Below, in pieces: positions 1 through 7,997 of a stretch of 64,000 bases of DNA (positions are counted from its first letter, which is position 1; every line of letters starts with the position of its first letter). Source of the stretch: JANMDU01 sp043777675 (lineage in GTDB: Bacteria > Pseudomonadota > Gammaproteobacteria > Burkholderiales > Burkholderiaceae_C); contig JAYWHR010000024.1 in NCBI GenBank assembly GCA_043777675.1, positions 62,001 through 126,000 on the forward strand. The letters run 5' to 3'. The translations under genes were made by a program, and so were the position numbers. The notes under the pieces are model-generated. The model searched no databases. It worked only from the letters and a program-made list of their open reading frames with translations, and was not told the origin of the DNA.

Positions 1-942
1 TTGGTCGGCCTCACGTTTCGCCAAGGGGTGGATGCAGTGGATGAGTGCGGCGAGAAAATCAAACAAGGCGGAATGGCTGAAGATTTTCAGCTCTGCGATC
101 ATGGTTTAACCAAGCTCAAAGTGGCGCGGCGCGGCGGTGTGGTGTTCGCTTCGTTTGATCAAGATGTCGAGCCGTTTGAAGAGTATCTGGGCCCAGATGT
201 GCTCGCCTATTTCGACCGGATTTTTCACAAGCCTTTGAAGCTTTTGGGCATCAACCGCCAGCGCATTCCGGCCAACTGGAAACTGATGCAAGAAAACATC
301 AAAGATCCGTATCATCCCGGCCTGCTGCACACGTGGTTTGTCACTTTTGGCCTGTGGCGCGCAGATCAGAAGAGCCAAATGATCATGGATGCGCATCATC
401 GGCATGCGGTGATGGTGAGCCGCAGAAATGATGCGGTCACGAGCAATATCGCAGCGAACGTGACGAGCTTTCGGGAGAACATGAAGCTGCATGATGATCG
501 TGTGCTTGATGTCGTTCCTGAAGCTTGGTGGAAAGTACATTGCCCCGTGCAAAAAGCTAAGATCACACCTACCGTGACGATGATGACGCTCTTTCCCTCG
601 CTGATCATTCAGCAGCAGGTCAACAGCTTATCAACGCGGCATATTCAGCCCGTGAGCGTTGGCGTGTTTGATTTTGTGTGGACGCATTTTGGCTTTGAGG
701 ATGACACGCCAGAGATGACGCGCCGCCGCCTGCGTCAATCGAATCTCTTTGGCCCAGCGGGCTTTGTGAGTGCGGATGATGGTGAGGTGATCGAGTTTGT
801 GCAGCAGGCCTATCACGCCAACGGCCAAGCTCGCACGGTGAGCGAGATGGATGGCACGGCCGTGAAAAACACGGATCACAACGTGACCGAGACGCTGATT
901 CGCGGTATGTATGAATACTGGCGAAAAACGCTAGATATCTGA
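1..942 (+). CDS. Aromatic ring-hydroxylating dioxygenase large (alpha) subunit, 5'-truncated by window edge
   Basis: This is the catalytic C-terminal part of a Rieske non-heme iron oxygenase alpha subunit. The visible 313 residues contain NWKLMQENIKDPYHPGLLHT, in which the Asp and the two His have the spacing of the mononuclear iron ligands of the family. The N-terminal Rieske [2Fe-2S] domain (CxH..CxxH) is not present, so the gene starts upstream of the window and the first TTG is not the true start. The FGLWRADQKS stretch resembles salicylate 5-hydroxylase or related benzoate-type large subunits, but the substrate is inferred. The beta subunit gene follows, separated by a copy of the GCCGGC repeat. 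A nearby IclR regulator and pobA support a role in aromatic acid breakdown. Confidence 0.85.
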   Translation: MVGLTFRQGVDAVDECGEKIKQGGMAEDFQLCDHGLTKLKVARRGGVVFASFDQDVEPFEEYLGPDVLAYFDRIFHKPLKLLGINRQRIPANWKLMQENIKDPYHPGLLHTWFVTFGLWRADQKSQMIMDAHHRHAVMVSRRNDAVTSNIAANVTSFRENMKLHDDRVLDVVPEAWWKVHCPVQKAKITPTVTMMTLFPSLIIQQQVNSLSTRHIQPVSVGVFDFVWTHFGFEDDTPEMTRRRLRQSNLFGPAGFVSADDGEVIEFVQQAYHANGQARTVSEMDGTAVKNTDHNVTETLIRGMYEYWRKTLDI

Positions 943-955
943 GTTTTCCAGTAGT

Positions 956-1020
956 TTTATAAGCCTTTTAAGCACTTAGCCGGCATATATACTGCGCAGA
1001 GTGCTATTATTTCTATAGCA
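956..1020 (+). repeat. GCCGGC dispersed repeat, full-length intergenic copy
   Basis: The copy reads AAGCCTTTTAAG, then TAGCCGGCATATATACTGCG, then GTGCTATT..TATAGCA. It fills the gap between the alpha- and beta-subunit genes and ends 2 bases before the beta-subunit ATG. The end segment TGCTATtatttctATAGCA is a hairpin. It is one of the clean reference copies for the family. Confidence 0.8.
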
Positions 1021-1022
1021 TC

Positions 1023-1493
1023 ATGAATTTTAACGACTACCTTCAGTTAAGCGCCCTGCTCCAGCAAAGCGCTCATTTGCTCGACAGCAACGATCTCTCC
1101 ACGTGGCCAGATTTGTTTCTCGCAGATGGCCGCTACAAACTCCAATCGCGCGAGAATTTTGACGCCGGCCTGCCGCTGTGCATCATGGATTACGAAAGCC
1201 AAGGCATGCTGCACGATCGCATCTATGGGGTGCAGAACACGATTTATCACGACCCCTATTCGCAGCGCCACGTGTGCAGCGCGCCTCTCATCTCCACCTT
1301 TACTGAATCAGAAATCCATTGCGAAAGCAGCTACATCGTCACCCGCACGCAGCGCGACGGCATGCCGCAGATCATCAGTACGGGGCGATATATTGATGTC
1401 ATCGTTCGTGACGGTGACGCTTTGAAGTTCAAGGCACGGACTGCTGTTTATGACAATGATTTATTGCCTAATTCGGTAATCAAGCCAATTTAA
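1023..1493 (+). CDS. Aromatic ring-hydroxylating dioxygenase small (beta) subunit
   Basis: A 156-residue protein of the NTF2-like fold used by beta subunits of ring-hydroxylating oxygenases. Visible family features are the N-terminal helix with HLLDSNDLSTWPDLFLADGR, the Y(E)SQGMLHDRIYG segment and a C-terminal FKARTAVYDNDLLP strand. Beta subunits are structural partners of the alpha subunit in a hexamer. Length is normal. The ATG lies directly behind an inserted repeat, so translation signals may have been changed by that insertion; no strong Shine-Dalgarno is visible. The ENFDAGLPL motif is shared with salicylate 5-hydroxylase and terephthalate dioxygenase small subunits, so the substrate stays open. 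Confidence 0.85.
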   Translation: MNFNDYLQLSALLQQSAHLLDSNDLSTWPDLFLADGRYKLQSRENFDAGLPLCIMDYESQGMLHDRIYGVQNTIYHDPYSQRHVCSAPLISTFTESEIHCESSYIVTRTQRDGMPQIISTGRYIDVIVRDGDALKFKARTAVYDNDLLPNSVIKPI

Positions 1494-1550
1494 TTTTTTT
1501 TGCTTTATGTATCTGGGAGCGTTGAGACTTTTCGCTCAAGCATGCTTACC

Positions 1551-1758
1551 TGCGCCAGAGCACGCTGCGTATCCGTGCGCCCCGAACTGCGGCCCCTTCG
1601 GGTGAGCATCTGCAGTGCTCGCTTTCAAAGGCCGCAAAAACAACTCGCTTCGCTCAGACACGTTTTTACTAAGGCGAGTACGCCTTACCTTTGCAAGCTG
1701 TGCGCTTCGAGCCCGCAGTCCTAATCGGGCGCACGGACACGCGGCATGCTCTGGCGCG
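1551..1758. repeat. Long imperfect inverted repeat in 375-base gene-free stretch (family A)
   Basis: The 1494-1868 interval holds no convincing gene. Two 32-base arms (1551-1582 and 1727-1758) are inverted copies matching at about 28 positions; the left arm starts TGCGCCAGAGCACGCTGCGT. The roughly 145 bases between them are not obviously coding. The layout, two inverted arms around a short spacer, is that of a REPIN or a small non-autonomous element. Small ORFs across it are most likely shadows. Confidence 0.6.
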
Positions 1759-1810
1759 AGAGGGACGTGTTGGCGCACTTTAAAGAAAACCGTACGCTCC
1801 TCCCTCCCTC

Positions 1811-1835
1811 AGTTCGGGCTGAGCTTGTCGAAACC
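1811..1835 (+). repeat. Short AGTTCGGGCTGAGCTTGTCG repeat
   Basis: The 25-base string beginning AGTTCGGGCTGAGCTTGTCG is, from memory, a very common intergenic repeat in Proteobacteria (often seen as TTCGACAAGCTCAGCCCGAA on the other strand). A single copy is present here, in front of the CoA-transferase gene. The identification is from recall, not from a search. Confidence 0.5.
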
Positions 1836-1868
1836 TTTTTGACTGCTGCATCATCGCTATCATTGCGC

Positions 1869-2783
1869 ATGGCATCAATCAAACCCCCGAGCGGCACGCG
1901 CAGCTCCACTTTACGTGGCATCCGCATTGTCAGCCTCGCCCTTAATCTCCCCGGCCCCGCTGCGCTTATGCGCCTCAAAGCGCTTGGCGCAAGCTGCACA
2001 AAGCTCGAATCCCCCGCTGGCGATCCGATGCTGGCCTATGCCAAATCGGCCTACGCGCAAATGCACGAAGGCGTGAAGATCATCACCGCCGATCTCAAAA
2101 CCGAGCGCGGGCTGGCAAAGCTGCATAAGCTCTTGGCCAAAACGGACGTGCTCCTCACATCCTTCCGCCCAAGCGCCCTCGCCCGCTTAGGGCTTTCTTG
2201 GAAGCAGCTACGCATTGCCCATCCGCATCTCAACGTGGTCAGCATCGTCGGCGACACCGCCGCCCCCGAAGTGCCCGGCCATGACCTCACCTACACGGCC
2301 GAACACGGCCTCATCACCGGCCTAGAGCTCCCGCCCACCCTGTTTGCTGACATGGGCGGCAGCCTGCTCGCCGTCGAAGCCGTACTTGCCGCCGTGCTCC
2401 AACAAAAAAGCACAGGCCGCAGCAGCCAACAAACCGTCGGCTTGAGCCAAGCTGCGCAATACCTCGCTTTGCCAAGACAGTGGGGTCTAACCACTCCCGA
2501 TGGACTCATCGGCGGTGCACATGCTTTCTACCAAGTGATGCCTTGCAAAGACGGAAGGGTGTCGATTGCGGCTCTAGAGCCGCATTTCGCGATTCGATTG
2601 GCTCAACTTGTCGGATGCTCGCTCTCACAATCCGAAGATGTATTGGAAAGCTCGTTGAAAAAGAAAACACTTTCGTTCATTAAGCAGCGCACCTGCAAGG
2701 AGCTTGAAGTGGCTGCTGAAAAATACGACTTGCCGCTACATGTACTGCCTAAAAAGGCAGCAGATATCCATAAATATCCGTAA
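1869..2783 (+). CDS. CaiB/BaiF family (class III) CoA-transferase
   Basis: A 304-residue member of the family III CoA-transferases, which includes alpha-methylacyl-CoA racemase. The N-terminal block LRGIRIVSLALNLPGPAALM and the following GASCTKLESPAGDP match the CoA-binding start of the family. PGHDLTYTAEHGLITG corresponds to the AMACR motif with the catalytic Asp (here near residue 139). It is at the short end for the family and ends soon after the VLPKKAADI region. The ATG at 1869 was chosen because the upstream extension runs back into repeat sequence and has no family similarity. Its place beside aromatic degradation genes suggests a role on an acyl-CoA intermediate; the substrate is unknown. 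Confidence 0.8.
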   Translation: MASIKPPSGTRSSTLRGIRIVSLALNLPGPAALMRLKALGASCTKLESPAGDPMLAYAKSAYAQMHEGVKIITADLKTERGLAKLHKLLAKTDVLLTSFRPSALARLGLSWKQLRIAHPHLNVVSIVGDTAAPEVPGHDLTYTAEHGLITGLELPPTLFADMGGSLLAVEAVLAAVLQQKSTGRSSQQTVGLSQAAQYLALPRQWGLTTPDGLIGGAHAFYQVMPCKDGRVSIAALEPHFAIRLAQLVGCSLSQSEDVLESSLKKKTLSFIKQRTCKELEVAAEKYDLPLHVLPKKAADIHKYP

Positions 2784-2801
2784 ATATCCAATTACGGCCA
2801 A

Positions 2802-3620
2802 TCAAAGCAACAACCGCAACTCCCCCGCCGCAGCCTGCATTTGCGCGAGATACGCTTTTTTCAGCGCATCGCTTGATCTTGGAGGCTGCTGTTTGGGGTT
2901 GGCGAGTACGAGATTCATGGCGGCGACGACGCGGTTTTGGGAATCTCGCAGGGGCAAGGCTAGGGCGTAGACGCCGAGTTCGTGTTCTTGGTGGACTTCG
3001 CTGTAGCCTTGTTGGCCAGCGGCTTGGATGAGCTTGCGCAACTGCGCGGCTTGGGTGACGGTGTGGGCTGTGAATTTGGCGCGTTCGTGGGTTTGTAAAT
3101 AGGCTTTGAGCTGGGCAGGCGGGAGCTGGGCGAGGAGGATGCGACCTGTGCTGGTGGCGAAGGCGGCTAGACGCGCGCCGAGGTTGACACCATAGGGCAG
3201 CGCGAGGCTTTCCATGCGGTGCTCGCCGGATCTAGCGACGATGACGGCATGCTCGCCGTCTAACACGGCCACGGAGAAGGCTTGCCCGGTAAGCGCAGCG
3301 AGGCGGCTGAGCGTGGGCTGGACGACTCTGGGCAGTCTGGCGGAGGCGAGATAGTTTCCGGCGAGGCGAAGCACGCGGTGAGTGAGCCAGTAGTTCGGAC
3401 TGCGCGTGCCCTGCTCTGCTTCCAAATAACCCAAGGCTTCAAGCGTAAGTACATGGCGGCGTGCGGCTGCGCGTGTGAGGCCGGCGCGCTCGGCAATTTG
3501 TGTGACGGAGAGGCGCTGGCGCTCGGCGGAGAAGCTCTCCAACACGGCGAAGGCTTTGGCTGCGCCTTCGATCCAATCGGCAGGGTTGACGGTTTCGTGT
3601 GATGAGGATGATGTAACCAT
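2802..3620 (-). CDS. IclR family transcriptional regulator (PobR/PcaR type)
   Basis: An IclR-type regulator of about 272 residues. The N-terminal winged helix-turn-helix is seen in LSVTQIAERAGLTRAAARRH followed by LTLEALGYLE. The C-terminal effector-binding domain includes LARLPRVVQPTLSRLAALTG and NLGARLAAFATSTGRILLA, both typical of the family. It is divergent from pobA, so it probably controls pobA and perhaps the adjacent catabolic genes in response to an aromatic acid. The start at 3620 is preferred because an upstream in-frame ATG at 3638 would translate a near-perfect palindrome that looks like the operator. Neither start has a clear ribosome binding site. Confidence 0.88.
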   Translation of the reverse strand: MVTSSSSHETVNPADWIEGAAKAFAVLESFSAERQRLSVTQIAERAGLTRAAARRHVLTLEALGYLEAEQGTRSPNYWLTHRVLRLAGNYLASARLPRVVQPTLSRLAALTGQAFSVAVLDGEHAVIVARSGEHRMESLALPYGVNLGARLAAFATSTGRILLAQLPPAQLKAYLQTHERAKFTAHTVTQAAQLRKLIQAAGQQGYSEVHQEHELGVYALALPLRDSQNRVVAAMNLVLANPKQQPPRSSDALKKAYLAQMQAAAGELRLLL

Positions 3621-3637
3621 TGCGCGATTATCGCGCA
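3621..3637. promoter_or_regulatory. Probable IclR-family operator between iclR and pobA
   Basis: TGCGCGATTATCGCGCA is a 17-base palindrome with only the centre unpaired. It abuts the regulator start codon and is followed 16 bases later by a half-like site CGCGCAATAAT (3652-3662). Position in the divergent promoter region suggests control of both pobA and the regulator itself. Confidence 0.6.
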
Positions 3638-3732
3638 TACTGATTGATCACCGCGCAATAATCTCCTTCACTGAGCTACCGTACATTGAGCCACCTTTAA
3701 GCTCGTGCATCACGAAAAATCAGGAGACATAC

Positions 3733-4917
3733 ATGCGCACTCAAGTCGGCATCATCGGTGCAGGCCCGGCGGGTTTGCTGCTCGGGGCAATGCTATCCAA
3801 AGCGGGTATTGACAACATCGTTATTGAGCGGCAAAGCGGCGAGTATGTGCTTTCGCGCATTCGCGCGGGGATTTTGGAGCAGACGACCGTAGACGCGCTG
3901 ATCTCGGCGGGCGTGGGCGAGCGGCTACTCAAAGAAGGCATCGCGCATGAGCACCTGAGCCTGTCTTTCGCGGGGCAGCTGCACACGATTGATTTGCCAA
4001 AGCTCACGGGCGGCAAGACAGTGACGGCTTATGGGCAAACCGAGGTGACGAAAGACTTGATGGATCACCGCGCCGCTGCCGGCCGCCAAACCATTTATGA
4101 AGCCAAAGACGTGAGCTTGCATGATTTAACTTCTGCCAAACCGCGCATCTTTTTCACCAAAGACGGTGCAGCGAACGAGATCGAATGCGACTTTATCGCG
4201 GGCTGCGATGGCTTTCATGGCGTGAGCCGGCAGAGCATTCCGAAAGACAAGCTGCAAGAATTCTCACGCGACTATCCATTTGGCTGGGTGGGGGTGTTGG
4301 CCGATGTGCCGCCTGTGTCGCCGCATGCCGTGATCTATGGCAACAGCCCGGATGGCTTTTCTCTCTGCTCCATGCGCAGCTTGACGCGCAGCCGCTATTA
4401 CGTGCAATGCCCGATCTCTGACAAGGTGGAGGAATGGAGCGATGCGCGCTTTTGGGATGTATTGCGCAGCCGCTTACCAAGCAGCATTGCCAACCGAATC
4501 ATCGCCGGCGCATCGATTGAGAAAAGTATCGCGCCGCTGCGCAGCTACGTTAGCGAGCCGATGCGCTGGGGGCAACTCTTTTTGGCAGGCGATGCAGCGC
4601 ATATCGTGCCTCCCACTGGAGCCAAAGGTTTGAATCTCGCGGCGAGCGATGTGGATATGCTTGCTCAGGCTTTTCAACAGCATTACTTTGATAAAAGCGA
4701 TGGGGGCAAAGAGGGGCTTAATGGCTACTCCACCAGAGCCCTGCGCAAAATCTGGCGCGTGGAGCGCTTTAGCTGGTGGCTCACCAGCTTGATGCATCGC
4801 TTCCCAGATACAGAGGGCTTTGGTCAGCGCGTGCAAGAGGCGGAGCTGGATTATTTGATGAGTTCAGTAGCCGCGCAAACCACGCTGGCGGAGAACTATG
4901 TGGGTTTGGCTGGTTAG
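3733..4917 (+). CDS. pobA: 4-hydroxybenzoate 3-monooxygenase
   Basis: A flavoprotein hydroxylase that converts 4-hydroxybenzoate to protocatechuate with NAD(P)H and oxygen. The product has 394 residues, the normal length. GAGPAG near the N-terminus is the FAD-binding dinucleotide motif, CDFIAGCDGFHG is the DG motif for NAD(P)H and FAD, and LFLAGDAAHIVPPTGAKGLN is the GD motif that closes the FAD site. SRIRAGILEQ and the YGQTEVTKDL stretch are typical of PobA. The ATG at 3733 follows a good ribosome binding site (CAGGAG). It is divergent from an IclR-type regulator, which is a common arrangement for pobA. Confidence 0.95.
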   Translation: MRTQVGIIGAGPAGLLLGAMLSKAGIDNIVIERQSGEYVLSRIRAGILEQTTVDALISAGVGERLLKEGIAHEHLSLSFAGQLHTIDLPKLTGGKTVTAYGQTEVTKDLMDHRAAAGRQTIYEAKDVSLHDLTSAKPRIFFTKDGAANEIECDFIAGCDGFHGVSRQSIPKDKLQEFSRDYPFGWVGVLADVPPVSPHAVIYGNSPDGFSLCSMRSLTRSRYYVQCPISDKVEEWSDARFWDVLRSRLPSSIANRIIAGASIEKSIAPLRSYVSEPMRWGQLFLAGDAAHIVPPTGAKGLNLAASDVDMLAQAFQQHYFDKSDGGKEGLNGYSTRALRKIWRVERFSWWLTSLMHRFPDTEGFGQRVQEAELDYLMSSVAAQTTLAENYVGLAG

Positions 4918-4919
4918 GC

Positions 4920-5165
4920 CTATTTTGCGTCAGCAGGCATGTCTCGCGGTGCTTGCATCTGCGCATCGATGGCCTGCTTGACTTGCTGCTGAATCTGCTG
5001 CACCTGCTCGCGCTGCGTGGCTGGAGCGCTGGCCGACGAGGCGCTACCGGCCATTTGCAGCGCAGGGATAGGTGCAGTTTGGACAGCTATTTGCTTTTTC
5101 ACCAAACTGCCCACAATCAGCAGCACCAGCAGCAAAGAAATAATTCCAAAGACAGCTCGCATCAT
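4920..5165 (-). CDS. Small membrane-anchored protein of unknown function
   Basis: An 81-residue protein with one N-terminal transmembrane segment (VFGIISLLLVLLIVGSLV). A periplasmic or cytoplasmic tail follows, rich in Ala, Ser and Gln, with a Gln-rich stretch (VQQIQQQVKQAIDAQ) likely to form an amphipathic helix or short coiled coil. It is convergent with pobA, the stop codons lying 2 bases apart. I do not recognise a named family. The membrane segment and the clean reading frame between two real genes argue that it is real. Confidence 0.6.
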   Translation of the reverse strand: MMRAVFGIISLLLVLLIVGSLVKKQIAVQTAPIPALQMAGSASSASAPATQREQVQQIQQQVKQAIDAQMQAPRDMPADAK

Positions 5166-5254
5166 GCTTCCTCTATGCGGGCGTGCGTCCTGCTAACTAT
5201 AAAAATCATAGCGCCTTGCGCAGTATCTACGACGGCTATACTCCGATTTAACCT

Positions 5255-5875
5255 CTAAATCGGTGCATTCATCTGCCGAATCCATCGCGCCAGTGCCTGC
5301 TCTTGCGGATTGCCGTGTTCATACATCTCCAGCATCTTGGCCTGCGCCTCGGGGCGATGTTGATTAACTTTGATTTTGCATTCCACGGCGACTACATTCA
5401 ACTCAAAAGCCACGATGCCCATGAGCATTTTTTGTTGATACTCTTGGCCTAGATCAATCCACTGCTGCTTATACGTCGGCTCATGATCGCCAATGAGTTT
5501 TTTAAGCAAGCGATCTTTGGCCTCTGGTTCTTCAATCAGACTCGCTTTCACTTTGCAATGGACAGCCAAGTAATTCCAAGTAGGCACACGCGCTAAATCG
5601 GGATACACCTTGGGCGACATATAAGCCTGTGGCCCCATAAACGTCACCAGTGCTTCAGGACGCGTGGCCAGATATTTCCAATGCTGATTAGGCTTAGCGA
5701 CGTGGCCGAGCAGCTTCCAATGTTCGCCCTCTTCGACCAGATGGATGGGCAAATGCGTGACGTAGGGAAAGCCTGAATCATCGCTAGAAATCAGCGATGC
5801 AAACGCGTATTCTCGAACGATGCGAGCGGCGAGTTGGCGATCTTGGCTTTTGTTGAATTGAGGAGGAAGATACAT
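5255..5875 (-). CDS. PaiB-like FMN-binding regulator family protein
   Basis: A 206-residue protein of the PaiB family, named after a Bacillus regulator of sporulation and degradative enzymes. The start MYLPPQF and the stretch FASLISSDDSGFPYVTHLPI are family hallmarks. The fold is the FMN-binding split barrel shared with pyridoxamine phosphate oxidase. LARVPTWNYLAVHCKVKASL is the typical central motif. In proteobacteria the role is not well known and could be FMN or heme related. It is transcribed in the same direction as mltG, with about 50 bases between them. Confidence 0.85.
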   Translation of the reverse strand: MYLPPQFNKSQDRQLAARIVREYAFASLISSDDSGFPYVTHLPIHLVEEGEHWKLLGHVAKPNQHWKYLATRPEALVTFMGPQAYMSPKVYPDLARVPTWNYLAVHCKVKASLIEEPEAKDRLLKKLIGDHEPTYKQQWIDLGQEYQQKMLMGIVAFELNVVAVECKIKVNQHRPEAQAKMLEMYEHGNPQEQALARWIRQMNAPI

Positions 5876-5926
5876 GCGTCCAAATATACCGCGTTGCGTA
5901 CCAATATCTCCGCTTCACGCGGCAGG

Positions 5927-6934
5927 CTACCGCCCCCGAATGTACTTATCCACCGCTCGGTTGTGTGCATCCAGCGTCTCGGAAAATTCGCTGCTTCCGT
6001 CTCCTCGCGCCACGAAATACAAAGCTCTGGTGTCTGCCGGCTGGGCGGCAGCTTGCAGGGCGGCGGCGCCCATCATAGCGATTGGCGTGGGGGGCAAGCC
6101 GGCGCGAGTGTAGGTGTTGTAGGGCGTATCCGTTTGCAGATCGCGTTTGCGGATGTTGCCATCGAAGCTCTCGCCTAAGCCGTAAATGACAGTGGGATCG
6201 GTTTGCAGGCGCATATTGATTTTTAAGCGATTGGTAAACACGCCGCTGATCGTAGCGCGATCTTTCGCCGTGCCCGTTTCTTTCTCCACAATGCTGGCCA
6301 TGATGAGTAAATCGTCTGCACTTTTTAGGGGTAAATCAGCGCGGCGCGCCTCCCACGCCGCAGCGAGCTGCTTATCCAACGTTTGCATGGCAGCGCGCAG
6401 CACAGTGATATCGCTTGAGCCTTTGGCATAGCGATAGGTGTCTGGGAAAAAACGGCCTTCCGGATGCTGGTCGGCTCGGCCTAGGCGCGCCATCAGCTGC
6501 GCATCTGAAAGCGAAGCGCTGTCATTTTTCAAGTGCTTGGCTTTCGCGAGTGCAGCGCGCACTTGCCGCCAATTCCAGCCTTCAATGAACGTCACAGCGC
6601 GCAGGCTTTGCTTGCCAGAGGCGATTTTCTCGATCAAGCTGCGAGGCGAATCACCATAGGTGATTTCGTAGCTGCCCGCTTTGAGTTCGCCCGCTTTGCC
6701 AGTGGCGCGCAGCCAAAGATTCATCAAAATCTCTTGCCCTGCACCGCCGCCAGTGGCTTTTGCGATCAGCCTAGAAATGCCGCCTGCTGAGCTGCCGGTT
6801 GCGATCTGCAAATCGACCGAATCCTCTTGGGCTGCTAGGGGCGGCAACGTCAAGGGCAGGCTTGACCACCACCACAGACCACCCGCTGCTAAAGCTGCTA
6901 CCAGCACGACGATGAAAAGCAAGCGGGTGAGCAT
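5927..6934 (-). CDS. mltG: Endolytic murein transglycosylase MltG
   Basis: A YceG-family enzyme of about 335 residues that cleaves nascent peptidoglycan glycan strands at the inner membrane. The N-terminus MLTRLLFIVVLVAALAAGGL is a single membrane anchor. The LysM-like region precedes the catalytic domain with IMASIVEKETG, whose Glu is the catalytic residue of the family, and NRLKINMRLQTDPTVIYGLG. The C-terminus has the usual YNTYTRAGLPPTPI and SEFSETLDAHNRAV. A start at 6970 would add 12 residues. The gene is divergent from ygfZ, the usual arrangement being mltG followed by tmk and holB, which are absent here. Confidence 0.93.
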   Translation of the reverse strand: MLTRLLFIVVLVAALAAGGLWWWSSLPLTLPPLAAQEDSVDLQIATGSSAGGISRLIAKATGGGAGQEILMNLWLRATGKAGELKAGSYEITYGDSPRSLIEKIASGKQSLRAVTFIEGWNWRQVRAALAKAKHLKNDSASLSDAQLMARLGRADQHPEGRFFPDTYRYAKGSSDITVLRAAMQTLDKQLAAAWEARRADLPLKSADDLLIMASIVEKETGTAKDRATISGVFTNRLKINMRLQTDPTVIYGLGESFDGNIRKRDLQTDTPYNTYTRAGLPPTPIAMMGAAALQAAAQPADTRALYFVARGDGSSEFSETLDAHNRAVDKYIRGR

Positions 6935-7006
6935 GCCGCCAGAGTGGTAACGTAGAGAAAATTGTTGCATGAAGCAGGAATGATAGCGGGGCGAGATAAT
7001 GGCGGC

Positions 7007-7963
7007 ATGAATAAATTGAATTTTTCTGTGACTTTGAATGCGCCTGATGGCGACTTGGCTGTGATTCGCGCTCGAGGAGCTGATGCAGGCAGCTTCTTGC
7101 AGGGCCAGCTCACGCAAGACGTGTTGCTCATGAAGCCTACCGAGGCGCGGCTGGCCGCTTGGTGCTCGGCCAAGGGGCGGATGTTGGCATCTTTCATCGT
7201 GATCAAACCAAGCGCAGATGAATTTCTGCTGATTCTGAGCCGTGATCTTTTGGCGCCTACGCTCAAGCGCCTAAAGATGTTTGTGATGCGCGCTCAGTGT
7301 GAGTTGACGGATGCGAGCGAGCAGATGAGCTTGCAAGGCTTGGTTGGCTCGGTTGCGGTGGACACTGCAAATGCTATGAAATTAATAGCGTCTCACGCAG
7401 ATTTCATGCCGGCTACCGCGCTAAAAGACTCGAAAATTCTTGCTTATCTACCGCCTGGGCACATCGCTGGCGTGCCGGTGGCGCGCGCCTTGATGCTCCA
7501 CATCGATACGCCGCCAGCGCCAGCTGATGCTGCGCTCTTGGCAGCTTGGAACGCCGTGGAAATCTCAAGCGGCATTGCGCGGCTCAGCGCAACGGTCAGC
7601 GAAGCTTTTGTGCCGCAAATGCTTAACTACGAGTCAGTCGGCGGCGTAAATTTCAAGAAGGGCTGCTATCCTGGCCAAGAAGTGGTGGCGCGCAGCCAAT
7701 TTCGCGGCACATTAAAGCGACGCGGCTACATTGTCAGCAGCGACGCGCCTTTGTACGCTGGGCAAGAAGTGTTTGACAGCCGCGAGCCAGACCAGCCCTG
7801 TGGCCAGATCGCACAAGCAGCGTCTGACCCTGCGGGCGGCTACATAGCCGTCGTGTCGATGCAGGTTGCAGCGCAGACGAGCCCTGCTCTTCATGCGGGC
7901 TCGCCCATGGGAGCGCTATTGCAATTGCAGACTCTGCCCTACGCGCTGTTAGCAGATGTATGA
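7007..7963 (+). CDS. ygfZ: tRNA-modifying/Fe-S repair folate-binding protein YgfZ
   Basis: YgfZ is a folate-dependent protein needed for the activity of some Fe-S enzymes such as MiaB. The product has about 318 residues. KGCYPGQEVVARSQFRG is the signature KGCYxGQE with its conserved cysteine. The N-terminal GADAGSFLQGQLTQDV and AAWCSAKGRMLASF blocks are also typical of the GcvT-like fold. A GCCGGC repeat copy in antisense orientation lies inside the frame at about residues 122-138 (ANAMKLIASHADFMPATALK), a region that looks like extra sequence. The ATG at 7007 is chosen because family similarity begins a few residues later. Confidence 0.92.
   Translation: MNKLNFSVTLNAPDGDLAVIRARGADAGSFLQGQLTQDVLLMKPTEARLAAWCSAKGRMLASFIVIKPSADEFLLILSRDLLAPTLKRLKMFVMRAQCELTDASEQMSLQGLVGSVAVDTANAMKLIASHADFMPATALKDSKILAYLPPGHIAGVPVARALMLHIDTPPAPADAALLAAWNAVEISSGIARLSATVSEAFVPQMLNYESVGGVNFKKGCYPGQEVVARSQFRGTLKRRGYIVSSDAPLYAGQEVFDSREPDQPCGQIAQAASDPAGGYIAVVSMQVAAQTSPALHAGSPMGALLQLQTLPYALLADV
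7371..7418 (-). repeat. GCCGGC dispersed repeat inside ygfZ (antisense)
   Basis: On the minus strand this reads TAGCCGGCATGAAATCTGCG, then an AATAGC-containing end. It is translated in frame as part of YgfZ. Confidence 0.65.
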
Positions 7964-7997
7964 GGCGAGCAATGCCCCTTAGCCCAAGAGTTTGCCC

